Shown in pieces: positions 19,781-31,080 of a stretch of 36,480 nt of DNA (positions within the stretch are counted from its first letter, which is position 1; each line of letters begins with the position of its first letter). The translations under genes and the position numbers were made by a program. The notes under the pieces were generated by a model that did not search any database, was not told where the DNA came from, and saw only the letters and a list, made by a program, of their open reading frames with translations. This DNA is from Branchiostoma floridae (taxonomy: Eukaryota > Chordata > Leptocardii > Amphioxiformes > Branchiostomatidae): assembly GCF_000003815.2 (NCBI RefSeq), contig NC_049996.1:17843084-17879563 (forward strand), read 5' to 3'.

Positions 19781-20310
19781 CTGTCAAACAACTTTTATTT
19801 TGTCCCTTGTCTCCTGATGTATTATATATTATAAACAATGACTGCTGGCAAAAGTCGTACTTTTTCATTTTATTTACTGTATGTGAACAACAGTGGGAAA
19901 TCCGCCCTTTGTCGCGGTTTACTGGCTGCTCACGGTCATGGTTAATCCGATCATGTTCTATAGAAGACCCCGCGGGGAACTGCAGAGGGTTTCTCTATAA
20001 ACTGCTGCAGTTCGTCACGTCGCGTCTGACTCTGATCCGATCTCCGCAGAGAACCGATATGACATTTGCATTGATTAAAATACCGGAACGTCAATGGAAA
20101 ATCTTTCCAAACCGGGTTAGCGGCGAACTTGACTTCCCGACGTCTTCAGGTTATCTTAGAGGTAAGTGGAGTTTGTGAGACGGATAAGAAGCCGGACCAG
20201 ATGGTGTTTAATGTGTGCGGTGGCCGTGACTGCGACTCTGGTTCGGTGCCAGCAGTTCTATCAGATCAGCCCAGCTGGGACGGAAGGCTTCCTGACAGGG
20301 CTGTGGGATC

Positions 20311-20378
20311 GGCGCGGCCGACCCGGCAAAACACGCGATGGGTACGGCGGAGTCGGCACAACACGCGATGGGTACGGG
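20311..20378. repeat. 30-bp tandem repeat running into a gap
   Basis: ACACGCGATGGGTACGG occurs at 20331 and 20361, 30 bp apart, and the second copy is cut by the run of N. The gap is therefore probably an unassembled minisatellite. Confidence 0.8.
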
Positions 20379-21089
20379 NNNNNNNNNNNNNNNNNNNNNN
20401 NNNNNNNNNNNNNNNNNNNNNNNNNNNNNNNNNNNNNNNNNNNNNNNNNNNNNNNNNNNNNNNNNNNNNNNNNNNNNNNNNNNNNNNNNNNNNNNNNNNN
20501 NNNNNNNNNNNNNNNNNNNNNNNNNNNNNNNNNNNNNNNNNNNNNNNNNNNNNNNNNNNNNNNNNNNNNNNNNNNNNNNNNNNNNNNNNNNNNNNNNNNN
20601 NNNNNNNNNNNNNNNNNNNNNNNNNNNNNNNNNNNNNNNNNNNNNNNNNNNNNNNNNNNNNNNNNNNNNNNNNNNNNNNNNNNNNNNNNNNNNNNNNNNN
20701 NNNNNNNNNNNNNNNNNNNNNNNNNNNNNNNNNNNNNNNNNNNNNNNNNNNNNNNNNNNNNNNNNNNNNNNNNNNNNNNNNNNNNNNNNNNNNNNNNNNN
20801 NNNNNNNNNNNNNNNNNNNNNNNNNNNNNNNNNNNNNNNNNNNNNNNNNNNNNNNNNNNNNNNNNNNNNNNNNNNNNNNNNNNNNNNNNNNNNNNNNNNN
20901 NNNNNNNNNNNNNNNNNNNNNNNNNNNNNNNNNNNNNNNNNNNNNNNNNNNNNNNNNNNNNNNNNNNNNNNNNNNNNNNNNNNNNNNNNNNNNNNNNNNN
21001 NNNNNNNNNNNNNNNNNNNNNNNNNNNNNNNNNNNNNNNNNNNNNNNNNNNNNNNNNNNNNNNNNNNNNNNNNNNNNNNNNNNNNNNNN
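20379..21089. other. Assembly gap, 711 N
   Basis: All N. ORFs drawn across it are artefacts. Confidence 1.
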
Positions 21090-22200
21090 TAAAAGTGAGC
21101 AGCATGTTATATCACTTTCAGTACCGGAAACCGCACCTGTCATACGCTTCGTGTCCGACTGAAGAAGGAGAATTTTGTGTGTATGTCTGTTCTAACGCTC
21201 CCCCGGGCCCAGGGGCGTGTCTGTGCCCTTATATTATACCGTCCCCGTCCCGGGGGGTGGTCTATATTTGTACGAGAACTTGGCCTCGGTAGGCAGGGGA
21301 CGGGGAGGATTGAAAGCTAGTGACTTTTGCTGGCAGAAGCGCAGCTTACAACAGTGCAGCTGTCCCTACATGTCCACATCATTGCCAGAACAGTAGCTCC
21401 GGACAATCCGGCCATCCCGTTAGACTGTTCCTCTGTCCGACAGGCATGTCGGAACGAGATATTTCAGATGTACTTGATCAGGACAATTGTGCGACTGTAA
21501 TTGCCACAAGTGTTGTCTGTGTATCGCTTCCAGTCGGCATAGTTTCAATAGTCCGTATGTTGTGCAATCCTCCCACGTGTGTCAAACATGTCATTGTTTC
21601 CCTACGGGCCTGTTGTCACAAGTATAACAGTTAGCTTTGCTGGAGTCCGGCCAAGTCTTCTCACAGTGGCTGCCCTATCGGTACTCCCACGCCACCACAT
21701 TGTCAGCACCAGTGCTACCGTTCCGATGTTTGTTTCCAGCGATGGCTGTTGTTAGCAATCACAGAGGCCAAATTCGGCGTCTGTCTACTGCGCCATCTAG
21801 CGTCCTGTCAGAGAACCTCATCCACTAATGGTAAATCGACGCACAAAGGACTGTGTATTTTTATAGGCCCCAACATCTCCAACCAGGACCTACTAGAAGC
21901 TAATGTTGAGAAGGCCGTGGCCTGGCTGCAGTACTGGCACGGAACGATATGATGATGATGACGCGCACGGTGTCTCTTTATTCTCTGTCGTGATGGATGT
22001 CATTTCTTACTTGACTATCCGTGGAAAATATTGATTGTCTAAAGCCGTTTTATTCATCATTTGTTAGGCGTCAGATATTACAGCGACCCTATTATTAGAA
22101 TCAAGCCTAAGAATAGTGAAGAGTTATCAAAGCAGGGGAGCACTGCGCTTGTAACAGACGTCGTCGCTCAATATCTTATTTGCTCATTTATTCAATTGCA
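21090..22200. other. Intergenic, nothing recognised
   Basis: Three short plus-strand ORFs (21320-21952) have no domain and no splice logic. No repeats stand out. Confidence 0.5.
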
Positions 22201-22204
22201 TACA

Positions 22205-22247
<43 letters not shown>

Positions 22248-22253
22248 CTGTAT
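22201..22253. repeat. (TA)n microsatellite within inverted TACAGTA/TACTGTA ends
   Basis: About 20 TA units flanked by TACAGTA on the left and TACTGTA on the right, so the whole block can fold on itself. Confidence 0.95.
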
Positions 22254-22355
22254 ATTATGAATACAGAATACCTTGTTATCACACTATTAGCCTGACAGGT
22301 CCAGAAAGCTGTGTTGTTTTTGAGGTCCCTCAGGCAAAACTAGGGCATTCCCATG

Positions 22356-23084
22356 NNNNNNNNNNNNNNNNNNNNNNNNNNNNNNNNNNNNNNNNNNNNN
22401 NNNNNNNNNNNNNNNNNNNNNNNNNNNNNNNNNNNNNNNNNNNNNNNNNNNNNNNNNNNNNNNNNNNNNNNNNNNNNNNNNNNNNNNNNNNNNNNNNNNN
22501 NNNNNNNNNNNNNNNNNNNNNNNNNNNNNNNNNNNNNNNNNNNNNNNNNNNNNNNNNNNNNNNNNNNNNNNNNNNNNNNNNNNNNNNNNNNNNNNNNNNN
22601 NNNNNNNNNNNNNNNNNNNNNNNNNNNNNNNNNNNNNNNNNNNNNNNNNNNNNNNNNNNNNNNNNNNNNNNNNNNNNNNNNNNNNNNNNNNNNNNNNNNN
22701 NNNNNNNNNNNNNNNNNNNNNNNNNNNNNNNNNNNNNNNNNNNNNNNNNNNNNNNNNNNNNNNNNNNNNNNNNNNNNNNNNNNNNNNNNNNNNNNNNNNN
22801 NNNNNNNNNNNNNNNNNNNNNNNNNNNNNNNNNNNNNNNNNNNNNNNNNNNNNNNNNNNNNNNNNNNNNNNNNNNNNNNNNNNNNNNNNNNNNNNNNNNN
22901 NNNNNNNNNNNNNNNNNNNNNNNNNNNNNNNNNNNNNNNNNNNNNNNNNNNNNNNNNNNNNNNNNNNNNNNNNNNNNNNNNNNNNNNNNNNNNNNNNNNN
23001 NNNNNNNNNNNNNNNNNNNNNNNNNNNNNNNNNNNNNNNNNNNNNNNNNNNNNNNNNNNNNNNNNNNNNNNNNNNNNNNNNNNN
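22356..23084. other. Assembly gap, 729 N
   Basis: All N. Confidence 1.
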
Positions 23085-24135
23085 ATCAATGCAGGCCGTC
23101 AACTATTTCTTTGAACATGTTGACTTTCGACTACTCCATGCTAGAGTTATGTTTGTGAGGATTGATTTTGGCTACTTGATGTCTTAAGAACGGAACTTAT
23201 TTCTGTGGTTGTCAGGCGCTCCTTAGGGAAAACACGGATGTTTTGTGCTTGGAGAGAAAACACAGGAGTGTCGAGAGGACTTAAGGCCTCTTTTAAGGCT
23301 TACATCCAGAAACACTCTTAGTGGCTGTTTGCACATTAGCTGTGGGAGTAGATAGGAAGAAATGCCCAAGATGGCCGGGATAACGAATCTTCAGAGATAA
23401 GACGTCATACGTCTGGACAGTTTTGTTATGAAGTACTTGTCTCTAGACGTGGGAAAGGACAGGGAATACACTAAGTAAGTAGTCCAGGTGCCTGCCCCAC
23501 TGTAAAGTACGTTGTACTTCTGTTGTTCTTTATTTTCGATTACATAATCGCCTGATCTTTCAAATACCACAAACATATTAACTTACAGCCAATTAAGTTT
23601 CATAAGGTCAGACCTATTAACCATGTCAAACTAACATGACTAATCAGATCTCTCCAGCAATTTAAGGAAACGTGCCACGAGAGCTCACATGTACAATAAA
23701 CACATCTTAAAGGTAGATCCATCTTCTGCTTTATTGCGATGAAGAATTGCGTACTTTGAAACTTTGTCTTCTTCCCGTTTCCCGATATTATCTCGACCCA
23801 GATCTTCGAGGCTTGGATTTACACGTTCAACGGGGTCAAATCAAAGAGCCTGCACTTCAGTTCCTTCTTGTCTCTACCTCTGAAACTGTTGTACTTATAC
23901 GGTTGGGTTCATGAAAGCCTCATTGGCAAAATGTTTCAATGGTCCAGCCGAGAGGTAAAACCGCATGTTACAGAAGTAGGTTTTCCTGTCCGCACCACAG
24001 CGGACCTCGCCCCGCGGACATCCCTGTTTTGGGGATTTAAACTTCGCCTGCTGCAACTTGTCAGTCTGATGAACGGTCCCAGCTGCGGCAGGGTCAGGAC
24101 GGGACCGACCAGTATATTACACGGGTGGGGGTCTG

Positions 24136-24136
<1 letters not shown>
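23085..24136. other. Intergenic, nothing recognised
   Basis: No coherent exon on either strand; the plus-strand ORF 23868-24224 ends in a TG microsatellite. Confidence 0.5.
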
Positions 24137-24174
<38 letters not shown>

Positions 24175-24201
24175 TGTGTGTGTGTGTGTGGGGGGGGGGG
24201 G
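24137..24201. repeat. (TG)n microsatellite followed by a G run
   Basis: TG repeated to about 24190, then about 10 G. Confidence 0.97.
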
Positions 24202-24723
24202 TTACATGGTGGGTTGGTTTGTAACGGCCATCTCCATCTGAATCATTTCACGTCGTACTATCAATATGCATGCATCTAGGTATCACATACCGCCACCTTG
24301 GCCGAAATTCCGACCAACTTTCAGTCCAGTGGCATCGCGCATTCTGGATGGCAAACGACACTATAAAAATAATAATTAGTATAATGTTTTGCACTAAAAG
24401 CCATACTCGATAGCAAGAACAAAATCAGGAAGGTTTGAATCAGACATTTCCGACTTTTGTCCTAATCGAAATCATACTCATAGTACCTAAAGATTTTATT
24501 CATAAACTCATATTGTAGGACAAAAATGCCACGAATGAGATGGTGCAGTACTTGGTGTCCCCAACAATGTCAAGCCTGCCATCTTGTTTTAGCGCAAAGA
24601 ACATGCCCTCTGTCCCGGCCGTAAAGAGTGATGTATCGTAATGTAATGGAGATGTTTGTTTATGGGATGATATTCCACATCTGATAAAGCAAACTGAAGT
24701 AACCCAAGCCGGGGAGTCTCAGA

Positions 24724-24846
24724 CCCAGGCATGTCCCGGAGGTATTCTGTCTCAGTACATCATTTCTCCTGTAGATAGCCTGGAACCCAGGCATGTCCCG
24801 AAGGTATTCTGTCTCAGTACATCATCTCTCCTGGAGAATGTGGATA
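24724..24846 (+). repeat. 62-bp tandem duplication
   Basis: CCCAGGCATGTCCCG, TATTCTGTCTCAGTACATCA and TCTCCTG occur at 24724 and again at 24786 with few changes. Both copies end next to TAGCCTGGAA, so the duplication involves the edge of the adjoining element. Confidence 0.92.
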
Positions 24847-25272
24847 GCCTGGAAGCCAGGCTGGGGCGATGAGCAGCTCGGGCCAGCTACTCAATGATTC
24901 TCCATGTTCTCGGCTCCAGGGCCGACATGCCCCCAAGGAAACTTTGCCTGGGTCCCCTGGGCGGCAGGCTTTCCTCGGAGGACCCCGTGAAACCCTTCAC
25001 GGTGGCATGTTATCCCTTACCCTGGGAGCCAGACGGGACCGGGTAGCTAGCGAGTTTTGTTCGGGGACCCAAGGCAGTCAGCCCGCAGATCTCACATTAG
25101 TGCTCCCGGGGAGTTTAAGCCTGAAGGAGTTATCGCTACCCTTTCTAATGAAGGAGAGAATGGTAGATAAACTGTCCTAGCTGCCCGATCCCGGCTGGCT
25201 CCCAGGGTAGTTATCCCTGGGGTCTCAAAGTTGGCCTGTGCAAGTCCCGGCAATAGCCTGCCTTCCAGGCTA
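24845..25272 (+). mobile_element. Non-autonomous element, 428 bp, TAGCCTGGAAG ends
   Basis: The left end TAGCCTGGAAGCCAGGCT and the right end AGCCTGCCTTCCAGGCTA are inverted copies with one mismatch. The interior starts with CTCGGCTCCAGGGCC and CCCCCAAGGAAA, which recur at 29711-29786 (inverted) and 32936-33114. No transposase-like reading frame. Confidence 0.85.
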
Positions 25273-25390
25273 GGCTGATCTGTGGTACGTCTGTGTTTGG
25301 GTCGGATGTTTTCCAGTTGACAGGACTGGTGCAAGTATTCTGGGCATCAGCAGTTTGCGTGACCGACATGCGACAGTGGACACCCGAGCC

Positions 25391-25426
25391 CGGCCGGAGG
25401 GGGTGGGGGGTGTTGGGGGGTGGAGA
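25391..25426 (+). other. G-rich tract with quadruplex potential
   Basis: Three runs of five to six G plus a further GG within about 25 bp, separated by one to four bases. Confidence 0.5.
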
Positions 25427-25767
25427 AAAGTATAAAAGTTACTAACTTGTGTCTGCTGCAGTTCAAAACAAGATGACGTGCTTCCATTGGCAATTTCCTG
25501 TCTCCCATCCTTACGTAGATACACAGAAATGTTGGTTTGGGTGACGATTCCTTTGGTATATTTATCTTATTGCTTTCGTTTGCGTAGCCGCAAAGTGTAT
25601 TGGCGAATGCTACCATATAATTTCCTGAACAGAATCTATCCTCGTAGAATCATTGGTATTCCTCCCCAGTCTGTCCATTCTTACGTCCAGCCACTCTAAC
25701 ACGACCACACGTCCCGACCACACGTCCCGGACTTTCCGGGAACACGGCTCCTCACATACCGTCCCCA

Positions 25768-25858
25768 AGCCTGGATACCAGACCCCAGTCCGATCTCAAA
25801 AATATAATCCACACAATAGATAGTTTTGAGATCGGACTGGGGTCTGGTATCCAGGCTA
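25768..25858. mobile_element. Foldback MITE, about 91 bp, perfect 34-bp arms
   Basis: The left arm AGCCTGGATACCAGACCCCA... ending CTCAAAA at about 25801 is perfectly inverted at 25824-25857. The loop is about 22 bp. Same family as 35762-35828. Confidence 0.96.
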
Positions 25859-25859
25859 G

Positions 25860-28190
25860 CCGTCCCCAGGCTCAGCGTCCAGGCATAGCTCCCACGCTCA
25901 GGCTCAACTTCTTACGTTCGGACGTCTGTAAACGAGCCAGCAAAACACGCCGCAGCACTCCGCCTGTATCGCCACGTGAAGGATAATAATACTAATGATG
26001 ATAACACCACCCCCCTGCAGACCCCCATCGACCTATTCTGCAAACCACTTACACGTCTTGGAGTCATCGATCCGCGCGCGTTCCCGCCGATACTCCGCTT
26101 CCCGTAAACCCCACATGTTCCGGGAATCTATGGCGATCAATGGCAGGGGAGGTCCCGCGGGGCCCGGGTAATGACATTGACTTTGATGGGAAAACGTTTT
26201 CCTGAAAGACCCTGACGTCATCCGCGAACGTCGCAGTCTCATAAACTTGAATTTGCCGCAGGAAGATAACTACACTCGTATATATTAGCCATAAATGATA
26301 GATATGACTTCCATATTCTATAGCGCATAGCACAAAGCCGATATTTTCAATCTCGAGATGTATTTTAAAATACTCCTAGATGTCAGTGTCAGATGTGGTC
26401 TGGAATAACCTCTCAGCTGATAGCAAAGTGGAAAACCGCACTGCTTCCTCGTTTTCTGACGAGACACGCAGGACGAAAAAAGCCGAAAGTCAGTTATGAT
26501 TTTGCATCCCAACGACAGTCTGGAGACTGTACACGAAAATGTCACGAAGAACACTGATGTACAATAACAAAGTAGACGTTTAGCGTGGCAACAGTCGGCA
26601 GAAGGCAGCGAAATGTTTCAAAAATAGTAACGTCGGAAAGTATATATGATAACACCGTCGACGGTTTATTTGGTCTAAAACGGAGGATGGACTAAAATAT
26701 TAATGGCGAACTCTGGAAAGTTGTCAAGTCAACAGCTGCACTTAAAAGTCAACTGGCGAACGATGAAACATGGTATAACGGCTCACCCGGTACCCAGCAG
26801 AAACATGGTATAGCAGCTCACCAGCATCGCTTCGCTAGACTTTATGTTGGCACGACAGGAACTGGTGACGGCAGTGCGACTCTGTCGGGTTGGACCAGTT
26901 TTGAAGGTAACTCAAAAGCTACATTAATGCATTTGTGGCCACGGCGTGGAGATAAGCTTCGCTGGTGGAGTTTTTCCATCCAAACAGGGATTAAGATTTT
27001 ACTGGATTTAGTATGATGTAATAGTTATAAACATGTAATGACAAACCCGCTTATGACTTGACTCAACTTTTCTCAAATGTCATTCTGGTGATACGATGTC
27101 AAGAAAACGCAAAATAGCCATTGTAATATCACAACAATGTACTGCAGGGTTGACTCATAATGTTCAGTGATTATTTCAGTGATTTGATCACAGTGAAAGT
27201 CGCATGTAAAATGTCGGGGTACGCGCCTGTACATACCGGCCCGGTTGTCGGTCCCGAACATGCACCACTTGTACATAGTTGACAAAACAGTTGTCTGGAT
27301 CGCGCTGGAAACCTGCCCAGTGGATCCCATTTACAGAGAACATTGCTTTTCATGTCGCGTCTTTATCGGTCTGGAGGCGACACGCAGTCCATATCAATAC
27401 CGCATTGTCCCCAGTGGACAACAGACACCCCCTCCCCGAGATATATCCTGAACCGTCCCTTATCCGCGTAATCTGTGTGAGTTGGGCGGTATTCCCTGGC
27501 ACCCCGACAAGGATTCGGGCACCGCCCCTCCCAGATTCCTGGCGGTCTTCACACCGATCACCCCTCGTACGACATGAACTATTCCAACATCGGGACACTT
27601 TTCACTGAAAATATTCGTAAGAAAGCGTAATTCTATGTACAAACAGGGGGGATTGTTGGACTTTCTGGTGTTTCCGACGACAATAATTGTTCTGTAGGTT
27701 TTCTATGTTTGTAATGTAGTAATGAACTTGGTGGCACATCTGTCTGTGACGTTGTTTGATGTTGTGACGCGCTGGGAGTTATGTAAAGATGTAAAAATAT
27801 GTCACCCATCACAAGGCATGGATGAATCAAAGCATTCCTCCCAGTCCCAGTCACGCACACAACACACCCCAGCACCCCCCATTCAGAAAGTTAGACTGAG
27901 CGGACCTCCAAGTTTACATACAGCAATAGTACAAAATATGGGCGATGCCACTCCACGCTGGGGGTGTGCAGGGTGAACTGCGCAGTGGGGATGCTGCCTG
28001 TCAGAGTTATGACGTCAGGCATGAGGAGTCCTCCCCTGCACATACCGCCCGGTCCCGCCCCTGCCACAAACACCAGTAGCTCAGCCACACACTCCCAGCC
28101 CGTCGGGCACTCGGGACTTCCTGGATTTTTCTCTTCGTTAGTCGCTCTAGAAGCCAGTCCAGCACTAACCACCACTCTGTTCCTCACTAC
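25860..28190. other. Intergenic, no supported gene
   Basis: Possible minus-strand exon candidates at about 26050-26240 (ends near GTGTAAGT) and 27226-27330 (ends near GTATGT) have donor-like sites but no recognisable protein or phase-matched partner. A short duplicated phrase AAACATGGTATA lies near 26767 and 26810. Confidence 0.4.
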
Positions 28191-28728
28191 AGGAACCCAA
28201 GGCAACGCCACATAGGGAGCCACTTCGCAGGGGGAGACTCTGAGGTCGGAACTGGATACCGGACCTCGGCGCAGAGCCAGCCATACGCCTGTCCAAGTCG
28301 AGTTGTTCCGCAGCGCGCGGATAACGTTTCACCGCTGACGCGTTCCGCGGTGTCGGCTGCGGCCCGGAGGATACATTACCGCTGTACGGACAGGACAGCA
28401 CGACTGGAAATACCACTGCGGAGCCTGGCAGTGCGGATACCATAGGGTAGCGAGAGGGGCAGCGGACACAGCCGAGGAACGATACTTTCCGGTCTGCTCC
28501 GGACCAGCAGCTGCAGGAGGACACAGTCGTGTGTTGGTGTGACGACTAGTAGGTCTGTTTCTGTCACATAGAGTACTACACGTTAGACTGTCGCAGGCAG
28601 GACACAGCCCGACCTGTACTTGGCGAAGTAGCGAGCTGTGAATGTGATTACCGAGCCTTGCCGTGCAACACGCTAAAGTCACAACCAGGATTGGTAACAG
28701 GACTGGTAACTGTAGGAAAACTTGAACC
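28191..28728 (+). promoter_or_regulatory. GC-rich leader/promoter region of the gene starting at 28729
   Basis: From 28024 to 28728 the plus strand has a single ATG, at 28642, and it is followed directly by TGA (ATGTGA). ATG depletion over about 700 bases is what a selected 5' leader looks like. An acceptor-like TTCCTCACTACAG ends at about 28190, so this may be the second part of a spliced leader. No TATA box is evident. Confidence 0.55.
28642..28647 (+). CDS. Minimal upstream ORF (ATG-TGA)
   Basis: A start codon followed at once by a stop, 81 bases before the main ATG. It is the only upstream ATG in the leader. Start-stop elements can hold ribosomes and damp translation; its role here is inferred. 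Confidence 0.4.
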   Translation: M

Positions 28729-28856
28729 ATGCCGACGACCACGGTGCCTGAGATCCAGGTCGTGAACGGGGTGGGGGAGGGGGAGCACGGCGGCCCCGCC
28801 CCGCCCGAGGGGGACGGTCCGCCCGGAGAACCCTTCAAGACCACGCCTGTTATCCG
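28729..28856 (+). CDS. First coding exon of an unrecognised gene
   Basis: ATG at 28729 in good context (GAACCATGC), with an in-frame TGA three bases before it (28723-28725), which fixes the start. It codes 42 residues plus two bases: MPTTTVPEIQVVNGVGEGEH, a Gly/Pro/Glu-rich acidic stretch, then EPFKTTPVI. It ends ATCCG|GTAAGT, a strong donor in phase 2 (the split codon is Arg whatever follows). The low-complexity N-terminus looks cytosolic and disordered; no signal peptide. No following exon is recognised before the window end, so intron 1 is long or the next exon is in the gap at 30981. Product unknown. The 183-codon minus-strand ORF 28329-28880 is its shadow. Confidence 0.72.
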
Positions 28857-30980
28857 GTAAGTGCGGCATGTTTCACTCACGGCATGTTTCTCTGATTGTC
28901 TCTACGGACAGCCCTTCACATTCACATACACCAGACAACACTTGGTCTGCAGACTGTCAGGCTTGTCGCGTCATTTCGCGACAGTGACGTGTCACACAGC
29001 GACACGACATAACATGATTTCACTCGTCAACTCCGCCTCAAAACTTTTGACTGATCTAGCTTCCTAACCTCATAGACATAGATTCTGATGACGTCTGGGA
29101 TGTATGTATGTAGTGAATAGACAAGAAATAGAAACGTACCCAGTTGTAGACGGTCTAATATGTGTTTTATGTAATTTTTATGGCTCACCGTTTGCTGAAC
29201 GACATGGCGTCGATGTCTAGTAGGGCGCGACACAAGGGTACAGCTTAAAACAGTCCTTAGCTAGCTGTAGAATGTACTGTTGATAAGGAAATTATGCAAG
29301 AGCAGCACAGAATACATGAAAACAACCATCTGGTGATCCTGCTTCTACATGATGAATGGTATGTATGAGTGTCGGGGGGAGGGGGGGGGGGTGTACATAC
29401 TTGTAGTATAGAAGAAATCAGCCCAGTTGAGGTCCTGAAAACAGTTGACAGACTTGAAACGAGCGAAAAATGCATCAGAGTTTATTTTGATAATACGGCC
29501 TTATCTTATATTGCAGATAACCACGGCTAACAGAGCCTGGGTTATCTAGGCAGCATCGCAGACCTGCATGTCAAGGGTACAGCGATAGGGCGGGGGCGTG
29601 GCAGGGGGTTCTGAACTTATGTTTGTCCGAAATCTCTTGGCAATGACTTTGCTAACAGAGTAGTACCCGCAAACAAACCTCCGATTGTACGCAAGGCAGC
29701 TTTAGAATTTCCTTTGGGGGCATGTTAGCCCCAGAGCCGAGGAGTTTGCTTGTGCAGGCCCTGGGAACAGTCTGGCATCCAGGCTACTATAGCTTCTACC
29801 AGTGGCCTGAAAAAAAAATCCTATATCAAATAAAAACTGTACGTTATAAAAAGGAAAGCATTTGTCCTGAAACTCGCTTAGCGACATTCGGGGATTCCAA
29901 GTCTTAAGCCACACTTAGAAACATATGATTTCTGTTTGTATATATATCGCCACTTCCAATAGAGGGGAACCGTAGGTTAATCGAAACCATGTTGGATGTG
30001 CTGTTGCCAAGTGCAGTCGCCTCAGTCCTTCCGATGTTGTTTATCAGGTACTAGGATGTCTTCCGCGTGTACCACGTTATGGGGTGCGCCGTCTACAGAG
30101 TGTGACAAACAGATATAAGTGTTTATGTAGCCTCCACCAGGCCTTCCTACGGGGGCGCAGGGATCATAGAATTTCATTCGGCCAAAAACAATCGGGAAAT
30201 TGGCCAGGGGAGTCACTTCTCGCTATGGTTTGTATTTTCCCTCGGACCGACCAACTCCTCTGGTAGCACAACTCCTTGACAAACTATTCTCACTATAATA
30301 GCCAGCGTCTGTTAGAGACTAGTCTAGTGTTTATGGCTGTCCGGCTGAACTCGGCGTTTGACCGGACAGAAATAGTCCGTCTGCCCCCTGGGAAGTAGGT
30401 TAGGGGCGGTGCACGCGTGTTTAGCGGGGCTGTGGGTATGTCATCAGTATGCCCGCCTGATGTAACCTACTTTTTGATAGGAAAAACGCTCTGACCCGGC
30501 GGTGTGCCCCTAATGCCCAGACTGGCCGGTAAAGTCCAGAAACATGTCTGTTGATACTCCATTTTTGAGGTGCAAAACTTGTCGATAATATCGAAAACCG
30601 GGTATATAGTTAAAATATATACATATCCCAACGGTAGGCTTTCAACGGTGCAAGAAACTGTAGATTACTAGTATGTAGAAATGGAGTGAAAACACGCTCA
30701 GGACCTTTTCTGACCGGCCCGCGTCTGTGGCGAAATGTTCGTCTTCTTTGATAAAATTTTCCCATGAATGTCGCCATGACAGGAGCCTGTCCAGCCGTGT
30801 GAGTGATGATCAGTGATGACCACCCCGCCGGTTTCTGTTGTTTCCCGCTGCCGTCCATCTGTCCCAATGTCACACCTGTGCTGATGACTCATGCCGTCTC
30901 GTGTCATCTCAGTTGTTCGTTCCTTTATAACTTATACCCCACACCACGAGGCACATGGAAGGTTTTGTAAGCTTCTATCT
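28857..30980. other. Likely first intron or intergenic; G-rich tract near 29371
   Basis: No exon is recognised. A G-run block at 29371-29392 has quadruplex potential. Small inverted repeat GATAACC...GGTTATC at about 29516-29546. Confidence 0.4.
29711..29786 (-). mobile_element. Truncated copy of the 24845-type element
   Basis: Read on the minus strand: TAGCCTGGATGCCAGACTGT, then CTCCTCGGCTCTGGGGC and CATGCCCCCAAAGGAAA. It matches the start of 32936-33114 and the interior of 24845-25272. Only the first ~76 bp are present. Confidence 0.85.
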
Positions 30981-31080
30981 NNNNNNNNNNNNNNNNNNNN
31001 NNNNNNNNNNNNNNNNNNNNNNNNNNNNNNNNNNNNNNNNNNNNNNNNNNNNNNNNNNNNNNNNNNNNNNNNNNNNNNNN
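30981..31080. other. Assembly gap, 100 N
   Basis: Exactly 100 N, a usual placeholder for a gap of unknown length. Confidence 1.

Noticed and set aside
20129-21292. Long ORFs across the runs of N (also around 22061-23158 and 30891-31280)
   Set aside because: Open only because N has no stops.
26033-26333. Minus-strand exon ending near GTGTAAGT
   Set aside because: A good donor-like site, but neither open frame gives a known protein and no acceptor or partner exon could be matched.
27226-27350. Minus-strand exon ending near GTATGT
   Set aside because: Two frames are equally open and neither is recognised; no phase-matched neighbour.
28329-28880. 183-codon minus-strand ORF
   Set aside because: Antisense to the GC-rich leader and first exon at 28729, which has better start and splice evidence.
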